Shown: piece by piece, positions 12,201-25,500 of the stretch | Position numbering within the stretch: position 1 is the stretch's first letter | Layout: every line of letters begins with the position of its first letter | Assembly: GCA_021904315.1 (NCBI GenBank) | Contig: CM038910.1 | Span: 22,826,256 to 22,890,255, forward strand | Reading direction: 5' to 3' | DNA: 64,000 nucleotides | Source: Sphagnum magellanicum | Lineage: Eukaryota > Streptophyta > Sphagnopsida > Sphagnales > Sphagnaceae | Made by a program: the position numbers and the translations under genes | The notes under the pieces: model-generated | Told to the model about the DNA's origin: nothing | The model's input: only the letters and a program-made list of their open reading frames with translations | The model's database searches: none

Positions 12201-12446
12201 CTATGTACTAACCATGCATTTACTTAGTTGGTTCACTCTGTCCAATAACCATGACCCCCTGAGTTTTGGCTCCAAGCTTTGTAAGTAACTTTGGAAGGAG
12301 AGTTAACACTTGCATGTCCCATCATGCAGATTGTCAATAAAGATGATGTTGTGGAGGCAGCTAGGGAAAGTGATGGCTACTTCATTAAAAGTGGCATTGT
12401 GACAATAATCAAGGATGCTGTCATTCCCAATGGAACAATTATCTGA
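9233..12446 (+). CDS. APS1-like: ADP-glucose pyrophosphorylase small (catalytic) subunit, plastid, nine exons
   Basis: This enzyme makes ADP-glucose from glucose-1-phosphate and ATP, the committed step of starch synthesis in plastids. Exons: 9233-9550, 9748-10044, 10280-10549, 10832-11011, 11103-11206, 11313-11424, 11652-11750, 11906-12025, 12330-12446. All junctions are GT-AG and in phase, giving about 538 residues (Arabidopsis APS1 has about 520). Residues 1 to about 85 are Ser/Arg-rich and fit a plastid transit peptide. CLDPDASR carries the redox cysteine (Cys99 here). Then come [20 protein letters not shown] (nucleotide-binding loop), [11 protein letters not shown] with the catalytic Asp (Asp232), [18 protein letters not shown] and the C-terminal beta-helix ending in [12 protein letters not shown]. 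The redox Cys and the catalytic Asp identify it as a small subunit. No break or odd residue was seen. Confidence 0.97.
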
Positions 12447-15216
12447 GCTAGTCTGGTCCAAAAGGAAAAGGATAAAATCATCCAAAATGAGCACAGGTAT
12501 GGCTCTCCTGAAAAACAATGTATGTTTTTCAGGTCAAGTTAAAGTAGTTCCAACACCTAAGTTCTCTGTATCATTTGAGTTGAGTCTAGTGTCGTTCTTA
12601 GTTCTCCCACTTTGTAGTTGGTACCAAATTTAGAGTATATCCAGTTGCAATTTTGCCAGAAGGTGCTTCAAGATTCCAAGTTTGAGTTAGAGTGACAATG
12701 TACACAAATGATAAGTAAGAGTGAGAACCTCCTTTCTGTGCCGAACATGTTCTTAATGCCAAACATAAGTCTCGCTGTACAAAACTGTCCTCAGAGAATG
12801 CATCAAATCTGCAAGTGACAACTTGCGTTCTTCAGGATGTGGGTTATGATACATATATCATTTCTCCTGTATTAATGAGATGACTAAGCAATTGCTTGAT
12901 AGTGCCTTATCAAATCCAAATCATGACTTTGCTAGAGGCTTTCTCTTGTCAACAAATGAGAGATCATTTCCTTGCTAGTGATGCATAAGAGGAGACATCA
13001 AGGGTTTGCTGCTCCAGATATGAACTCCCCTCCTATACTGCTATTACCGTAAACACAGTGACTGCTCCTTGAAATGAATGAAGGGCATGTGGAGTTTCCA
13101 TTTTCAGCGAAAGGAGAAAAATATGTCACCTTTGTACTTTTTTCCTGTGCTGGTCATTGGCTTGAGATTCCATTCTGCTCCTGTGCCTTTGGCTGTAGAA
13201 TTTTGCAGTCTGTAAATGCAGATTAGTCCTCAGTATAAAACATTGATAAGACTTAGTTCCTGCAATATGCAGATGAATACAGAAGTGTTTTTAGTGTAGA
13301 CTGCTAAGTAAGTTGTAGGGTAGAACAGAGGCAGATAGTACAAGGACTGTGCACAATTGGAGGTGGAAATTAGATGCTGATATTTGGCTGAATGAACAAA
13401 GAGGCTTATGTCCTGTGTTGGCCACACCAGTACCATGAGCGTGCTCAAGTTCGTATGGGTTGAGAGACACGTTGATTTGGAAACAACATACCAACCAACC
13501 CATATGCTCTGGTAAACATCTTCTGCAGTAGGGGGGATAATCCAAGAGTTTCAGACCAGCAATGGTGTAGTGCAGCTCCAGGAATAACCAATTGACATGA
13601 AAGCTTGTTTAAATGCTTTACCCCAAGTAAGAAAATTAGCTTTCCTAGAATTTGCCAACTTCCTTCAGTGAATTGTGTTGTAAGTGTATATAATGAGATC
13701 AGTGGAAGATCATAGTTCCATTATGTCTTTGCTATTGTCAAGTGGTTCTTCCAACTTTGGTGCATGCTCCTCTGTGCCCAACTTTCTCATAGTTTTCAAT
13801 AACTGCAGGCTTCTCCAAATCCAACCATGAACAGTTGTTGTCATCGATGTCTTCTTCTTCTGTCTTCTCCTCTGCTCAACAAGAAAGACATCACAGACTC
13901 AACCCAGTTACAAGCCATTCTGCCCACTTTGACTAACTTGTAGTCTTAACAACTTTATGTTTAAAATGATAACATTTGGAAACTCTCTGCGAGATCAGTT
14001 TTCTTCAACCTTTATCTGACATATATAGTGCATGTTTGAAGGAGGGTTAAAATCAAAGGTGTGATTTTGCCAGACCTCTTAGGATGATGGTGCAAAGATG
14101 AAAGACATACTGGCTGCATGCATGGGTACGCCACATTGTTGACTGAAGGAGTTTCACTTGCCTTCATAGTTTTGAGAGCAATCCATGAATGCATCTTTTG
14201 CAACATCAGTATAAGGTGAGGACATTCTTTTGGATCTTCTTTTTGGCAAGCCTAAAGTGCAAGCCCAGAGCAAATCAGTTTTTCACAGTGATCCGGTCAA
14301 AAGGATATATGTTTGTAAAGTGGTAAAAAACTAGAATCGAATTTTTGGAAAGACATGTAAAGCCAATACGATTGACCTTGCTTCCCTACACCCAGTGTGA
14401 CAAAAAATCTCTTTTTGGATTGTTGGGGGTGGTAGAGGGGAGAAGCCTTTGGACACTACTGCATTTGGTGATCGAGGATATATATGAAAAATTATCTATG
14501 AATTTGGTTACATATTCCTTCCACAAAGATTCCAATTGGCTTCTACTAATGAGCTGATTGAAGTGATAAGATTGAGGGTAAGTCTGAATTCTGAACACCC
14601 ATTTACCCATCCATCTGTAAGGTTTCCCATTTTTGTTAAAGAACTTATTGAAATGTCAAGTTGTAGAGTTTAGGGTTTAAGGTATGTCTGAATTCTGGAC
14701 ATTCACTGCCACAGAGTGTGATGTAAGGGAGCCACACTATCATGTGGCACACTGCTTCTGTGTATTGAAATCCATAACTAAATCTGGCTGCTCTGTAGAA
14801 AGTGCACATAATTTCAAGGATCATCCAGAATCACAAGGTCACTAATCACAGAATCAAAACCCTTTGTTGACAAGAATTTTTGTTACAATGGGGGGCAATG
14901 CCTAGCAAGCTTCCCTGGCTCCAATTCACTGACTCCAAGAAAATTACACAGATGGTGCAGAAGACTATACAAATTGGCCTCCATGAGCCAGCTGACAACT
15001 AAATGTTAAGAGTCAAACCATGTTGGAGAAACAAAACAGCCAATACTGCACCATTATGGCATCCTAAAGACCTTTGGTCTCACCTCTCAAGAATAGAAGT
15101 TGCTTGTGACTACAATAACCCAGCTAATGCTGCCTGTCTTTACTTGCCTGTCTGTATATGTAGGAAATTATGCTACATGCACAGCATAAGGTGTGACAAA
15201 ATAGCATTGAATTTTC
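12447..15216. other. Intergenic: AGPase 3' region and EAF1 3' region, no further gene seen
   Basis: The AGPase gene (+) and EAF1 (-) converge here, so both 3' untranslated regions must lie in this interval. No polyadenylation signal could be assigned with confidence. Frames of 60-85 codons (for example 13291-13545 minus, 14386-14610 minus) have no family resemblance. A single ttagggttta telomere-like motif is near 14672. Confidence 0.5.
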
Positions 15217-16559
15217 CTAAGAAGAAGATGATGGGCCAGCACCGGCAGGCATTGCACAGGGTGAAGTTGAGCCCATTGCAGCTGAGTCTGGACCACTGGA
15301 GACTGGAGAAGCTGACCTTTGAGAAACCACAGTACCTGTTGATGAAGCATTGCCAAAATGGGGTGGCTGCTGTGGCTGCAGCAAAAGAAATCAACAGTCA
15401 CTTCAATTCTTTGATCTGGACAAAAGAAGAAAATTAGACTTATCAGCTGACAGGACTGCAGAATGAAAAACGGGCCTGAAGTTGTCAATCTAACATTTCA
15501 TCAGCAAATTTTTTTTGGTTGCACCTAAGGTGGGCACATTCTCATTCCAGCTTTAGAAGACTAGACAAGCTAGAAGTTCTAAAAGTCACATGTCTTTAAC
15601 ATGCTTCCAGCAACTTCACCCTCATACCTGCATACTATACAAGAGTCCAGATCCTGGTATGGATGCAGAATGGCCTTGGCATGCTGCAGGAACCCCATTG
15701 TATGCCACATTGAGAGGGCCTGATGTTGCCAAACCCGTTGTTGAACCCAATTGCATACCAGAAGACTGCATGGGTGGCTGTGTTTGAGAAGCAACTATGT
15801 TGCTCATAGCTGTAGACATAGCCATTGAACCCTGCTGGCTCCATTGACCAGTAGTAGCCCCCTGTTGTGACCCCGGTACGCCCCTTCCATTGCGCCCTGG
15901 GCCCACTGGAAACTTCTGACCTGCTGCACCTTGCATTATAGCATGGGCCTGTGGCAGGCCACCCACACTGGTACCATGGATTGACATTCCTGTGTTTCCA
16001 TTGGATGATGGCATGTGCACTCCTAATGGGCTCACCATGGAGGGTATGTGAGCTGGCCCTGGACTGCTGGTGTGTGTAAGGTTAAACATTCCACCTGCAA
16101 TAGGAGGGGCTGCTTGGTTGGACTTCCACTGTGATGAATGCACTCCAACTGTGCTTGACTTAAGACCAGATGACACAGACATCATATGTGGACTAGGACT
16201 ACCCATACTGATTGCAGTGCCTATACTATTTGTGGTGCCAATTTGGTATGTAGGTGTGCCAGGCTGAGAGGCCATCTCAGAAGAGACTCCTTGTCCCTGC
16301 TGCTGCATCACTGCCTTACCAAGCTGTGCTGGCAAAGGCATACCTATTGCAGTTACTGAATGCCGTGTTTGCAACCTGTACATATGAAAACGAGCAATCC
16401 TTCTCAGCACCCTTGGAAATGTGAATCGCAGGGTACCGTGTAGAGCGCCCTATCAAGAAATGTCCTGCACATTTCCAGTTTCTCACTTTGGAAGTTTCAA
16501 CAAGACTGACCTTTGAGGTGGAGGTTCTTGTTGCTGTTGCATTGGCCAACGTTGCTGAG

Positions 16560-16592
<33 letters not shown>

Positions 16593-19500
16593 CAGGAGCA
16601 GGTGGCAGCAGCTGTGTTTGCTGAATTGGGGCAGCTAATGTTGACTGCTGGTGAGGTGGGGACTGCTGAGGTGTTGGGACTAGTTGTGCCTGTTGCTGTG
16701 ATGACATGGCCAGTTGCTGCTTAGGCACCACCACCTGGGTCCCCTGCTGCTGCTGATGTCCCTTCTGTTGCACAGCGGCAGAAGCTAGCACTTGTGATTG
16801 AGCTCCTCCTTGCAATTGAGACCCTTGACTTTGCAACTGAGGCACCTGCCCAGTGCTAGTTTGCTGAGACCAAGCTTGTAGCTTCCCTGATTGCATCTGC
16901 CCTTGTGGCTGAAGAACCCTTTGCCCTTGCTGCAATGGATTTGTCCCGAGTTGGCCAGGTAACTCACCAGGCATCTGGTTACTCCCAAGGCTCACATTAC
17001 CAGGAAGATGGTTAGATTGAGGAAGACCCTGCATCATCATAGGTCCACGATTCAATCCTTTGGATAGGCGAGAAGCCTGTTGCTGCTGATTCTGCTGCTG
17101 CTGCTTCTGGAACTGCTTTGCTTGCACCAGTTTAGCTGGCCCGGTAATCTGTGACATTTGTCCTCCAACCTGGTTTTGCTGGGTAGGAGGCTGCTGCTGC
17201 TGCTGCTGCTGACTATTAAGAGATGAAGGTCCAGACCCCACAGGAGAGACTGGGGCTGATTGCAGCGATGATGAAGGCAGAGAAGACTGTGGAACCTGCG
17301 AAGGACCACCTACCTGCTGCTGCTGACCCAGCTGTTTCTGGAGGGTAAGAGACTGCTGGGAAATGATATGCTGGGACTGTGTGCCCATGTGTTGTGAACC
17401 CAAGCTTGGCACATATGGTTGATGAGGGCCAAGCATTTGCTGATGCAGAGAGTTAGGAGAATGAAGCTGGGGTTGAGGCAGAGCTCCCTGTGGCCTTTTT
17501 TGTTGCTGCAATTGCAGTTGCCTTTGCTGCTCTTTCACATGGGGTGCCTGCAATTGCCAGGCCAGTTGCTGCTGCTGAGTCTGATGGTTTTGCAGCTGCA
17601 GTTGTTGTTGCTGTTTGAGCAGAGACAAATAAACCCTTAGAATTGGGTCACACTTGCAACTTACAGCACTTTCCTGACCAGAAGTTCCAGAGCCTTCAGA
17701 CCTGATTATAGCTTACATGGACAAGCTAGCAAATAAACCATATGGTGTCATACCCACATCAATACTGAAGTTCATGCCTCTTTCAGTGGAATTCTTAACA
17801 TCAAACCCAGTCTGAGAATAACCCTGTCCAATTCAAGATGAAATTTCCACCTGCTGATTTCGTTGTTGTTGAGCCTGGTGCTGCTGCTGCTGGTGGGGTG
17901 AAAAGCTTGGGGGTGGAGAAGAAGCCATGACCATTTCACTATTCAGACTAGTCAGGGCAGCAGCAGCTTGTGTGTCACCCTGTGATGCTTGATGTTGTAA
18001 TTGTTGAATCAGCTGTATCCGCTGCTCCTCTGGGCCCATCTGAGAATCAGCACAAAAAGGAAATGTCACTAATGACCCCAGGTTTTCTGAAGAGGGGAGT
18101 CCTGGTGCTCATGTGATCTGAACCTTGCACAAAACTCTGAGAACTCAACCCTTACAAGGGGGACAGAATAATTAGAGAACAGTGAATTTAACCTGCAAGA
18201 GATGTTCCAGAGCAGAATCAGCTTGCGACAAGCTTCTCTGCCCTGTCCAGTTTCTACTCCTACTGTAGGAGTAGAAACTGCTTAGTTTCAGGGGTCTGTT
18301 ATTGTCAGAGCTAAAACACACACACACTACACCAATGTGCTGAGAAAGGGCTGACCCGAAACCGCTGCAATTCCCTTGTGTTCCGTGCCATAAACTGTCC
18401 AGAAACTGAGCCTGAAGGGAGACTTCCAGGACTCCCCATGTTAACACCACTTGGGGGCAGCATGGTACCAAGAGCAGCTGATCCAATGTTTGTTACTGCT
18501 GCTGAGCCCATGCCTGGCAAACCCTGTCTTGGCAATGACATTGATCTGTTTAGGCCACCCAGCATTCCTTCAGTGGAGCTAGTTGACAGCAAGGGGATGT
18601 CATTGGGATGGGGCAGGCCACCCATCACAGGCAAACCTGTTGTCACTGAAACTGCCTGCTGCTGAAGCCGTCGATTATAGGCCCCTGGAGAACCTGTTGC
18701 TGCCATTCGCAGTCGATTGGTTTCTTCTGGAGAGAGACGCATGGCAGTGAAGCGCTGTGCATCTCTGCACAAGAATAATAAAACACTCTCAGATGGTCTA
18801 CAATTGCTGAGCATCATCACTTCTTACTGGCAAGCTGGATTGGAGAAAATAGAACATGTCATTGAGAAACCCTTGATGACTGGTAATTGGTGGAAACTCA
18901 AAATGTACATGGGTGATCCAGAGCTATTGCACTAAGTCAAAGCCACAACAGAGCAATATGATGCCATGTAATTTCTTATCACAGTATAAGGAGAATATTC
19001 CACTTTTCGTGATAATAAAAGGTATTCAGGTCAGAAAGCCCAGTAAACAAAATAGACCAGCCATTCCCTTCAAAACTTCATGACTGAAAAAAAACCTGTG
19101 GTATCCAAAGAAGCAAATCTGCCCTCCACTACCAGCTTATGTCATTTGAACAAGATGACAGAGCACAAAGGGTCTGCTATTTGCAACTCTTTGTTCTTAT
19201 GTACTGAAAATGGGAAGTGTGGAATTTGTATGCACCATCTATCATAGGGGGTGAGAGAGTAGTAGTAGCCACCTTGCAGCTGCAGCATTAATTGCAGCAG
19301 AGGAAGGTGGCACAGCTGGGCCAAGAGGTCCATTTGATCCTTGCAAACCTGGTGGCATTCCACCTGAAGGAGGTCGCATTGAAGAGCCTAGAGGTAAGCC
19401 TCCACTCGGAAGTCCAGGCCCATTACCATGTGGAGAAGCTTGCATCGTAAAGGAATGAGATGGGACCTCCCCATTGGCTGTCACTCTGTCACACAAGTCC

Positions 19501-22500
19501 AAAGGGCTGCCAGACCCATACTGCTGGTTAGACATTCAATTTACACATTCCAAGACCTCATTTCAGTTCAGATGTACAAGAGAATCAAACAACACACACA
19601 TGTCACCTCAACACAAATTGACATGGTCACATGACTGTGACTCAAACTATGCATTAAAAGACAGGGAAGCATAAAGAGAGTTTTCACTGCATGTTAGAAG
19701 GACTTACTTTGGGGTACCACCAGTACAAAACTGAGAAATGGCAATACCATGAGATGGATGTGGGGCAGTGAGGCCCTTTTGCTCTCGTGTATCAGTCTGC
19801 ACAAGGTGAAAGATTCCACAACAATTGAAATGAGACACTAAACCCTGAACAAAAGAAAACACCTACCCAGGATGCCTCATTACACAACATGACACATAAT
19901 TTTATGACCACTCAATAGAACAGCAAATAACAGACTGAAGATAATAGGAGTCCTCACTGGTTTCCGTGGACAAAGTTTCTCCCAGGTGAGCACAATTTGT
20001 TCCAGGTGCACTTTAAGGGTGTCCTCTTCCACTGACCCATGCATCCGTTGCAACAGAGCCCTTGTGTTGTTTGCCTGTTACCAATCAACTCCATACATTG
20101 AGAGGATATCATCACGAGGATGGAAACCTTGTATATAGCAGAGAAGTGAATACAGATCAGATTGACAGAAAAAGCACACTTCATGTTATCTCTCCTTCAA
20201 CTTCTTGCTACAGTTGAAGCTACAAAAAGGGCCACATGTCCACCCTTACTGGAGGATCAAGGAACTCTGTCCCAAATTGGGTACATATGGCACTCTCCTC
20301 CATAAAGGCGGTTGATACACACCTTAGGGATTCCTGGGGACTGTGCATTCGATGGCTGCAATGGACTTAAATCATCAGAATTCTCCTGAATTTCTGTCCC
20401 AAGTTGCTCAGAGAGAAGCTTGTGCCGCTCTCTACATTGTTTGGGTTTCCGGTAGATGCCCTGCAACACCATTTTCAACATATGATTGACCTTTAGGCTT
20501 CAAAAAGCATGAGAAAACAGGGTGGAGACAACAAGGATGACACAAGGTGGACAACACATCTCTCCAAAGAGATAGTGTACTTGGTTGCAGACTTGGTTAA
20601 AACATTTCACAGCAATACCAATAACACATTAAAAAAATCCATTTTCAGCAGAGAGTATAATCACTCTGTTGAGCCAAGCTACCAATCTGATAACTGTATG
20701 CCAGACAATTTAGGCATGCATCCAGCACAATGCCAGACCAAGAAAAAGCTAGGTATGATTTGTCAGCCAGCATGCCGAAGTGTCCATACACAAGTTAGGC
20801 ATTGCAACATAGCCATAACTGTTATCAGAAACCTCATTTGAACAAAACAAATTGTGCACCTGTTTTACCAATGACCTCCTAATTTCTGATAATGTTCTGA
20901 TAATCCAAGGTGAAGGCCTTAACTTTCCAAGGTGTGAGATGAAGTCATTGTTGGAAACACATGATTGTTTCAAAATGAAGACTTGACTGAGGATTAACAA
21001 CTTTCAAGTCACCATTATACTGGAAACTTTTGGTCTTTCTAGGTCTTGCCAGCACAAAAAAGGCAATTAAGCTGCTTACAGAATCCTTGATGCATGAGCT
21101 GCAAGCTGAATTGCATCAAGCCAGACGGATTGCATCTGATACCTCAGGGTGCCAACTGGCTGTCTTACTACTGGAATACATGCTGAAAGCATAACTTCAG
21201 AAAAATAGTCTGTGCACAAGTAGAACCTGCACACATGGCTGCTTGAACTACCATCTTTATGGGGTGAAAATTGCTGCCTCTCATAATTTTGTTAGCATGC
21301 ATCCCAGTAACCTGCAGCAATGCCCTACCAGCAGGACATCAGCCAGATGTGTGGTTCTGAGGAACTGGTTTTCTTGTGCAAGTTCATGGAAGACCCATGG
21401 TCTGCCAGGATGGGCCACCAAATCTAGCCAGCTTTCTGCTGGGCCTGCCCAGCACAGATGTATCTAAATCTTTAGAGTTCTTTCAAGCCTGAACACTTTG
21501 TGTCCACTCCATTTCCCTGCCTATTGGTACCAATTCATAGCCAGATGTGGTTCACCTTTGCAACCATAGCATTATTGGAGTAACCTCATCTTGAACAAAC
21601 CAACCACAGACAACAAATATGGGAACCTTTTCCAATAGCAACTATGTACAAAGCTCATGAACATTACCTTCAACTGTGAATTGTAGCTCAAGACATCGCT
21701 CACAAGTTCCCAGTTAGGACCAAGATCGTGCACCAGGACAAGGATAGCCTGAAAAGAAAACCACATGAGTAAGAAAAAAGTCCACATCTGGAGCTCTGGT
21801 ACTGGAGAGATCAGGGAACTATTCCATCCAACAGAAATCAATGGTCCATCTTTTGGATTCCACAGCCAGCATGTCATCGTCTGACATAAAGAAATATATG
21901 AGTAATAATCTACCAAAATGTGAGTAGCTGAGCCTGTACTATGTTTGACATAAATCTTTCACAATAAACCTGAGCTTCTTTGCACACAATAAACCACAAA
22001 ACAATAAACCTGTTCCTTACATTAGCAAATGAACCAGTAAGGCTGTGAGCATTCAATAAACTATGCAACATAAGGAAAGCTCCAGCCAGTCAGACCTGAT
22101 CCTCAACTGATGACCATGGAATGCCAATTCCAGTTGGTGTATTGAGTGGTGAACCCTGCAAACAAAATGCCACCAGCAAGAGTTAGACATCAAGAACCAG
22201 CAATCTCATAATTACTTACCCTAGACCTTTATGAGTGCATAAACTCATAACAGGATTGAAGTGACAGAGCTAGCTTGTGTTCATTAATTTGCTGATCACA
22301 AACACTGTTCTTACCTTACTAGACTTGCTCTTCCGGTTGTTGCGGTCACGGTTACTGTTCTGCCTTGTCAATTTACTTGCACCTAGTACACCATACTGTT
22401 GGCCTGTCTGTGAAATAGGTTGAATAGGACCAGAAATGCCCTCGCTGTTCCCATCGGAAGACTGCTTCACAATCTTTGATTTTTTCAACCCTGGAAACCC

Positions 22501-25500
22501 TGATGTTTCTGATGCATCTGCAGCTATTCCTGTTGCAAGAAAAGTACACACTCTGTTACAGACAATCACATTATCCTTGCTCTGTCTAGCAAAGACAAAA
22601 CAACAGACTCTCCTTTCTGTTGTGTGCTGACTCCAAACACCCTCCCACCAATTTCCCTTTCCAAATTAGCTCATTGAGTGATCTTTCACCATATTAGCCT
22701 TCTTTCTTTGTGGCCCAACTTGCAGGTGCAGCCAATGTCTGAAAATCTCCTTTATAAATCCGTATAAGCTTCCTTCCCGAATCCATTAAAAAATGAAACT
22801 TTCATCTTAAGGGTTTGCACACACATATTCTTGGTAACACATTCTAGCAGTTGTCCATGTGTACACAGGTACACCATTTGCAGGAGTGTGCAGCATGACA
22901 TGGCACAGTTGGTGACCTTCCCCTAAATGGCATGTTAACTCTGGGTCATTTGAGATTCTCTTACTGTGCTCTGGGTTGAACCTAGAGGCAAGTACTTGGT
23001 TATAATGGGGAAAACAGGAAGCCAAGCTGTCCCATGAGACAGAGTAATAGACCAATCTTGCTTTTCAGTTTGACATGGCTTCAGTTGAAGGAGGAAGACC
23101 CATACCAGGACCTGTTTCAGAAGCTGTGATAGCAGGTGGCAAAAGCTGGTCCCCTTGTCTCTTCATCTGCTCTCCCAGAAACCAGCACAAAGTTTAACAT
23201 GTAAATTTTCACCTGCCTGGGACCTTCTGGTACATAAACGTGACTAATACACATGACATGCAATTAGAAAATACACATCAAGAGCTTCATGCTGCCTGGT
23301 AGGAATCACAATACATATGTATAATACTAAAACAACAGGGACCTTAATTTGGTGTTTGTCATTTACCATTTTGGCAGACCAACAAACACAATGCCAAAAT
23401 GGTTATGGAACTCACCACCTCATAGATCGGTTGGGGATCTTGCTGCCCATGGTTCCCCTCCGAACCCTGAAATAAATCACCATCCAAGTGAATATAACTT
23501 GTTGCAAGTTCCAATACCCATCCCAACCAATTGGTTATTAGAGTTCTAACAGTTGCTTACAAAAGTGCATTTAAAAGGAGAGCACAAACAACACAGGTAC
23601 CTTGATAGATGTGCTCCCAGATACTCTGCCTTCAGCCTGAATTGGTGCAGAAGGTCCCCCAAGAGAGTGTTTGATCTTTTTCTTTTTCTTTGATTTAGAC
23701 AGCACAAAGATCCCATCACTCCCAACAGTATGCAAACTGTTACTATGGGTATCACTATTATTTTCTCCTCTGTTGGAACCATCCAACATGTCCATCTCTT
23801 CATCTTTCTGGAACTGGGAGCCAGATATTGTTCTTGGGAAATGTCCCACTGTGCCTGGGGAAGTACTTGCACCAGCTGGACGTGGCCGGAAGTTTGCAGC
23901 TGATGAGCGAGCTCGTTTTGTTGGAATGATTCCAGGTAAATTGCCAGGACCTAAATGTCCTGACAAAGACCTTTTGCCAGTCACTGTGGGAGAGGGTAAC
24001 TCCAGGTTGCCACCTGATACTGAGGGCTGATAGACAAATCCTGATAGTGGCACATCTGTTTCTGACTTTGGCACAGCAGTATTGGCCTTTGGTATTTTTT
24101 TGCGTTTCTTCTTTGCAATTCCAGGAAGGCCACCCCCACTACCAAGAGAGCTTGGCACAAAGTGTGATTGAAGATCATCATCCTGAGAACCTCCATCATT
24201 GCCATAATCTCCAAAGCCAAACTCAGAACTGACAGCTGCATCTTCAGCACCATCACAAACTGGCCGTGCCTCTGCTTCACGTTGTTTTGATGTAAGTTCT
24301 GACACATGCTTCTGCAAATGGCCAGTGACCAGATATGTAAATCTCTAGAATGAAAAAAATGTCACGGTCTGCCCACCAAACATGACCAAGTATCTCTTCA
24401 TCCTTAGGGTTACCACCTCATTTTTCAAGGAGGACACTTTCTAATAGGGAAAACATGGTTGCCCATTCTTCTCCTAAGGATGACAAGCCACCAGGTCCCC
24501 ACATTCCTCAGTTTACCCAGCAAACCCCACAATAGCTATAATGTGTAGCACTTGTAGGTGTTAGTAGTGAATTGAACCAGGTCTCTATACTTCTGCTCCT
24601 GTAACCCCCAGAGTAGCTGGAGGGCTATGAAGTGGCATCGACAAGACATAGTACTGGTTTCAAATCACAACCACTTCTTTCTTTCAAGGTGACCATAAGG
24701 CTTAGACATGTAGGCTGTTGAATAGATGCTTGGGATATCTCTATCTCTATACTGATGCACCTGTAGTAGCTGGGTTAGCTATCATGATTAGCATCTAGCC
24801 AGACAAATGAGGAAATTGAACCCAACCATTTGCCAGGCTGTCATTAGTCCTAGCCGTGACAAATATGGAGTGTTGAATATCTTTACCAAGAGGACTAAGA
24901 GTGGATGAAGAGAGTAAAGGGAAAGTCACATTTTTGCAACTTTAGAAATATCAAGATTAGATTGCCACACAATTGCCTTACCGCTTCAAGCATTGCCCAA
25001 TCTGATTCCACAGATGCTCGATATACTTCCATTGAGCCATTTGATAACACATAAAACAGTGATACCTGCAATATCATTCAAACACATCAAGTTAGCTAAT
25101 TTTGCAGCACCTGTTTGAGTGGACACTTTCTCAATAACTGCACTGGATTCATCAAATATCTTCATAAGCATTGAGTTGTTCTCCATCCTTATGTTTTAAG
25201 TCAACCTGAATCGCCTAGCCTCAAGAGATAACCAATAAGGCCACAGAGATCAGATCCAACAACATATATCAGCCAACAGTAGAAAGACAAAGAGTGGAAA
25301 CCCTAAAAAGCAATGAACAGGCCAATGAATGATTTGAACAACAGTGATGGTCATGACTGTCAACAGTGACCATCAATTACAGTCAATCAGCACCAAACTT
25401 AAAAGATTGCAAAGAAAACTTTACAATAACCTTCAACAGAAATGTGTACAATGGTGATCAGCTACCATAGTATCCCCAATGCCTTCATCAGCTCCCAGCA

